Source: Leuconostoc mesenteroides subsp. mesenteroides ATCC 8293
Lineage (GTDB): Bacteria; Bacillota; Bacilli; Lactobacillales; Lactobacillaceae
Direction of reading: 5' to 3'
Length of the DNA: 64,000 nt
Assembly: GCF_000014445.1 (NCBI RefSeq)
Contig: NC_008531.1
Span: 651,001 to 715,000, forward strand
The position numbers and the translations under genes were made by a program. A model generated the notes under the pieces. It was not told the DNA's origin. It was given only the letters and a program-made list of their open reading frames with translations, and searched no databases. Every line of letters starts with the position of its first letter. Positions within the stretch are counted from its first letter, which is position 1. Below are positions 61,282-64,000 of the stretch, piece by piece.

Positions 61282-61292
61282 GGGTTCTTTTT
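61269..61292 (+). terminator. Terminator overlapping the end of the murE-like gene
   Basis: AAAGAACCC (61269-61277), loop GTAA, GGGTTCTTT (61282-61290) and more T. The 5' arm is the last coding codons, and the stop TAA (61279-61281) is in the loop. Confidence 0.9.
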
Positions 61293-61336
61293 TGCGCTGT
61301 AAACTTTAAAATGTATCATTTTTTTGGTCAAACTAG

Positions 61337-61345
61337 TGGTACAAT
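61337..61345 (+). promoter_or_regulatory. Extended -10 promoter of lplA-pdhAB
   Basis: TGG-TACAAT (TACAAT at 61340-61345); the -35 is poor. The start point should be near 61352, just before the cre site. Confidence 0.55.
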
Positions 61346-61357
61346 GAAGTTGTAGAG

Positions 61358-61371
61358 TGTAAGCGGTTACA
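61358..61371 (+). promoter_or_regulatory. cre site (CcpA) in the lplA-pdh leader
   Basis: TGTAAGCGGTTACA matches every position of the core TGNNARCGNWWWCA. It lies at about +7 to +20 between the -10 and the AAGGAG site. Sites there usually mediate CcpA repression by blocking initiation or elongation. Confidence 0.75.
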
Positions 61372-61387
61372 ATAAGGAGCTGATAAT

Positions 61388-62398
61388 ATGCAATTTATTA
61401 ATTACTTTAATCAAGATGCCTATACCAACATCGCCATGGATGCTTGGTTACTGAAAAATTTAAAACCAAAAAAGCCGGTTTTTGCATTATGGCAGAACAA
61501 AAAAGCAGTGATTATTGGTGAAAATCAAAACACCTTTTCGGAGGTAAATCAGGCGTATATAGAGTCACAAAATGTTCAAGTTGTTCGTCGTGTTTCAGGA
61601 GGAGGCGCAGTTTATCATGATTTAGGAAACATTTGTTTTACATTTTTTGTTCCAGTTGCTACTAGTGCTAGTGTTGATTTTCATCAATTTGTTAAACCAA
61701 TGGCGGATGCTTTGGAGTCACTTGGTATACATGTTGATATCTCCGGACGAAATGATTTAGAGATTGCGGGGAAAAAGGTTTCTGGGAATGCCCAGAGATA
61801 TGCCGGTGGCTATCTAATGCATCATGGCACACTGCTCTGGGACACTGATGTGGATGCTATGGTACGTTCTCTTAATGTGGCTGACGAAAAGTTCATATCT
61901 AAGGCGGCTAAATCAGTTCGTGCTCGTGTTGGCAATATCAAAGACTATGCACCTGAAGGGTTAACAATTAGTACATTTATTGATCAGTTGAAATACTATT
62001 TAACAGATGAGGGCAAAGATACGGAATATGTGTTGAGTGAAGCACAAAAGGCTTCTATCAAAAAGCTGCGCGATGAAAAGTTTTCACAGTGGGCCTGGAA
62101 TTACGGAAAAAGCCCACAGTTTATGTATAACAATCATGCTAAATATGATGGTGGTGCAATTGATGTACAAATCGATGTTAAAAATGGTGATATTACAGAT
62201 GTAAACTTTACAGGAGACTTTTTAGGGGTTAGAGATTGGCGTGAAATAAAATCAGAATTAATCGGTATTCCATTTACTCGCGATGCAATTGCCGAAGTAC
62301 TTGACAGAAATAAAGATGGTCAATACTTTGGCAGCATCACAAATGATGAGCTTTTAGAAACATTCTTTCAGAAAGATGAGGTAAAAATAAATGGCTGA
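61388..62398 (+). CDS. lplA: Lipoate--protein ligase
   Basis: Attaches lipoate to the E2 subunit of pyruvate dehydrogenase. The 336-residue protein has the ligase core RRVSGGGAVYHDLGNICFTF (about 70-89) with the RRxSGGGAVYHD signature, and SGRNDLEIAGKKVSGNAQR (about 120-138). An accessory C-terminal domain (about 245-336) follows. AAGGAGCT gives the start. It is the first gene of the pdh operon, overlapping pdhA by 8 nt, which fits its role. No lipoate synthesis gene is seen, so the substrate is probably scavenged. Confidence 0.94.
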   Translation: MQFINYFNQDAYTNIAMDAWLLKNLKPKKPVFALWQNKKAVIIGENQNTFSEVNQAYIESQNVQVVRRVSGGGAVYHDLGNICFTFFVPVATSASVDFHQFVKPMADALESLGIHVDISGRNDLEIAGKKVSGNAQRYAGGYLMHHGTLLWDTDVDAMVRSLNVADEKFISKAAKSVRARVGNIKDYAPEGLTISTFIDQLKYYLTDEGKDTEYVLSEAQKASIKKLRDEKFSQWAWNYGKSPQFMYNNHAKYDGGAIDVQIDVKNGDITDVNFTGDFLGVRDWREIKSELIGIPFTRDAIAEVLDRNKDGQYFGSITNDELLETFFQKDEVKING

Positions 62399-63527
62399 CA
62401 TAACAGCAACAAATAAGCAAGTACTTGACTTTAATCATCAGCTTACTGCACAAGCAGATAGTTTCCCAACATTAAGTGTATTAGACAATACTGGAAAAAT
62501 TGTTGATGATGAAGCTTTCGAGCGTGCTGAGTTATCTAATGAAGACTTAATCAATATTATAAAACGCATGATTTTAAGTCGGCAGTTAGATATTCGTTCA
62601 ACAAAACTAGCTAAGCAGGGGCGGTTTGGATTTTTTGCACCAACAGCTGGTCAAGAAGCCTCACAGATGGCCTCCTCTTATGCTTTTAATGATGATGACT
62701 GGCTAATGCCGGGTTATCGTGACATCCCCCAAATTGTTGTGAAGGGATGGCCAATTTGGAAAGCGATTTTGTGGTCACGTGGGCATGTTTTAGGTAATGT
62801 ATATACTACTGAAGACGACAAACCAGTAAATTCGTGGATGCCACAAATTATCATTGGTGCTCAGTATGTGGAGGCGGCCGGCATTGCGTTAGGGTTGAAG
62901 AAACGTGGAAAAAACGCGGTCGTATATGCTTATACAGGTGATGGTGGTACATCACAAGGCGATTTTTATGAGGGCATAAATTTCGCCGGAGCGTATAACG
63001 CTAATGCAGTGTTCTTCGTTCAGAACAATGGTTACGCTATTTCTACACCACGCGCTTTGCAAACAGCAGCACCGCATTTAGCTGCAAAAGGTTGGGCGGC
63101 TGGATTACCAAGTCTGGTAGTGGACGGGAACGATCCAATCGCTGTTTATTTGGCTTCTAAAGAGGCTCGTGCATGGGCGGCAAACGGCAATGGCCCTGTG
63201 CTGATTGAAACGATTACTAATCGTTTGGAGGCTCATTCGACAGCTGGAGATGATCCGCTACGTTACCGAACGAAAGATGATATTGGAGAATGGTGGAAAA
63301 AAGAACCGCTTATTCGCATGCGCAAGTTATTGCAGGGTCAGGGTATTTGGAACGAAGAACAAGAAGACGATTATGTAAAAGAAGTCAATCAACTGATTGA
63401 TGACCAAATTAAGATTGCAGATAGTGTCGAGAAACAAAAAATTTCTAACTTTATTAAAAATACACTCGAAGTCCCAAGTCAAGCAATGAAAGAGCAAATA
63501 GCTAAGTTTGAAAGCGAGGGAAAGTAA
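62391..63527 (+). CDS. pdhA: Pyruvate dehydrogenase E1 component, alpha subunit
   Basis: Thiamine-diphosphate-dependent decarboxylation of pyruvate with PdhB. In 378 residues, [18 protein letters not shown] (about 82), [10 protein letters not shown] (about 103) and the TPP motif [19 protein letters not shown] (about 184-202, closing NN) identify it. The phosphorylation-loop region [12 protein letters not shown] lies near 283. Overlaps lplA by 8 nt; pdhB starts 1 nt after its stop. Confidence 0.97.
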   Translation: MADITATNKQVLDFNHQLTAQADSFPTLSVLDNTGKIVDDEAFERAELSNEDLINIIKRMILSRQLDIRSTKLAKQGRFGFFAPTAGQEASQMASSYAFNDDDWLMPGYRDIPQIVVKGWPIWKAILWSRGHVLGNVYTTEDDKPVNSWMPQIIIGAQYVEAAGIALGLKKRGKNAVVYAYTGDGGTSQGDFYEGINFAGAYNANAVFFVQNNGYAISTPRALQTAAPHLAAKGWAAGLPSLVVDGNDPIAVYLASKEARAWAANGNGPVLIETITNRLEAHSTAGDDPLRYRTKDDIGEWWKKEPLIRMRKLLQGQGIWNEEQEDDYVKEVNQLIDDQIKIADSVEKQKISNFIKNTLEVPSQAMKEQIAKFESEGK

Positions 63528-63528
63528 C

Positions 63529-64000
63529 ATGGCTGTGAAAAGTTATATCGATGCCATCCGTGAAGCGATGGACTTGGCATTGGAAAAAGATGATGATGTG
63601 ATTATCTTTGGTGAAGACGTTGGAAAAAATGGTGGTGTTTTCCGTGCCACTGATGGTCTTCAAGCTAAATACGGCGAAGATCGTGTGTTTAATACGCCTT
63701 TAGCAGAATCAGGTATAGGTGGCATGGCAATTGGTTTGACTACTCAAGATTATCGACCAATTATGGAAATTCAATTCTTTGGCTTTGTGTTTGAAGTAAT
63801 GGATTCGATAGCAGGTCAAATGGCACGAAATCGTTTCCGGTTTAATGGTACGCGTAACATGCCAATTGTTGTCCGTTCACCTTATGGTGGCGGAACTAAA
63901 ACACCAGAAATGCATGCTGATAATTTAGAGGGCATGGTAGCACAAATTCCTGGTATCCGAGTTGTGATGCCGGCAAATCCTGCTGACGCAAAGGGGTTGC
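63529..64000 (+). CDS. pdhB: Pyruvate dehydrogenase E1 component, beta subunit (5' part)
   Basis: The first 157 codons, cut by the window end. [51 protein letters not shown] and [18 protein letters not shown] are typical of E1 beta. GAGGGAAAG lies before the ATG. E2 and E3 genes probably follow beyond the window (inference). Confidence 0.96.
   Translation, partial: MAVKSYIDAIREAMDLALEKDDDVIIFGEDVGKNGGVFRATDGLQAKYGEDRVFNTPLAESGIGGMAIGLTTQDYRPIMEIQFFGFVFEVMDSIAGQMARNRFRFNGTRNMPIVVRSPYGGGTKTPEMHADNLEGMVAQIPGIRVVMPANPADAKGL

Noticed and set aside
1..64000. Prophage, insertion sequence, CRISPR or defence island
   Set aside because: Gene content is housekeeping throughout; I saw no transposase, integrase, cas gene or spaced direct repeats.

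Overview
The window reads as an ordinary chromosomal segment of a low-GC Gram-positive lactic acid bacterium. Leuconostoc or a close relative is the best guess, by inference. Supporting signs are a PolC-type replicase, a glnR-glnA pair, a class A sortase, a pyruvate dehydrogenase operon preceded by lipoate ligase, and Firmicute-type SOS, GlnR, CcpA (cre) and PurR-like operators. The genome block uppS-cdsA-rseP-proS-polC lacks the dxr gene found there in Bacillus. Nearly every gene is on the + strand; only a CDF transporter and one small membrane protein are on the - strand. I saw no tRNA, rRNA, insertion sequence, prophage or CRISPR array.

Layout. 1-14056: glmS, then the envelope and replication block uppS-cdsA-rseP-proS-polC, a PsiE-like membrane protein, ribokinase and an RsmF-type rRNA methyltransferase. 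14057-21810: a BMP-family binding protein without a lipobox, a DUF1831-like protein, a histidine phosphatase, recD2, a divergent prs paralogue, an SGNH hydrolase and an aldo/keto reductase. 21811-24952: purD-fhs behind two PurBox-like sites. 24984-31460: a CDF (probably Mn) exporter, a cold-shock protein, a Nudix hydrolase, a small basic membrane protein, mtnN, ytpR, murC, a BI-1 protein and a YxeA-like protein. 31702-38575: a secreted GH32 enzyme, polA, sortase and an orphan HerA-like ATPase. 38586-40362: glnR-glnA with a GlnR operator.

40363-50841: a complete co-directional purEKCSQLFMNH operon. It is preceded by six CGAAC-type boxes and a perfect cre match. Together with purD-fhs, it supplies all steps from PRPP to IMP except the purB step. 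50917-55447: an SOS-box-controlled yhaO-yhaN-yhaM operon (nuclease, membrane-anchored SbcC-like ATPase, exoribonuclease). 55472-64000: a hidden small membrane protein, an alkaline-phosphatase-superfamily phosphodiesterase, folC, dus, a murE-like ligase with an apparently leaderless mRNA, and lplA-pdhA-pdhB behind a cre site. The window cuts pdhB.

The most interesting points are: the LexA-controlled YhaON pair whose ATPase carries a transmembrane hairpin where SbcC has its zinc hook; the regularly spaced PurBox array; a PurF that has lost every Fe-S cysteine; a Prs paralogue with an altered catalytic loop; two candidate leaderless genes; and two small genes below usual annotation cut-offs.
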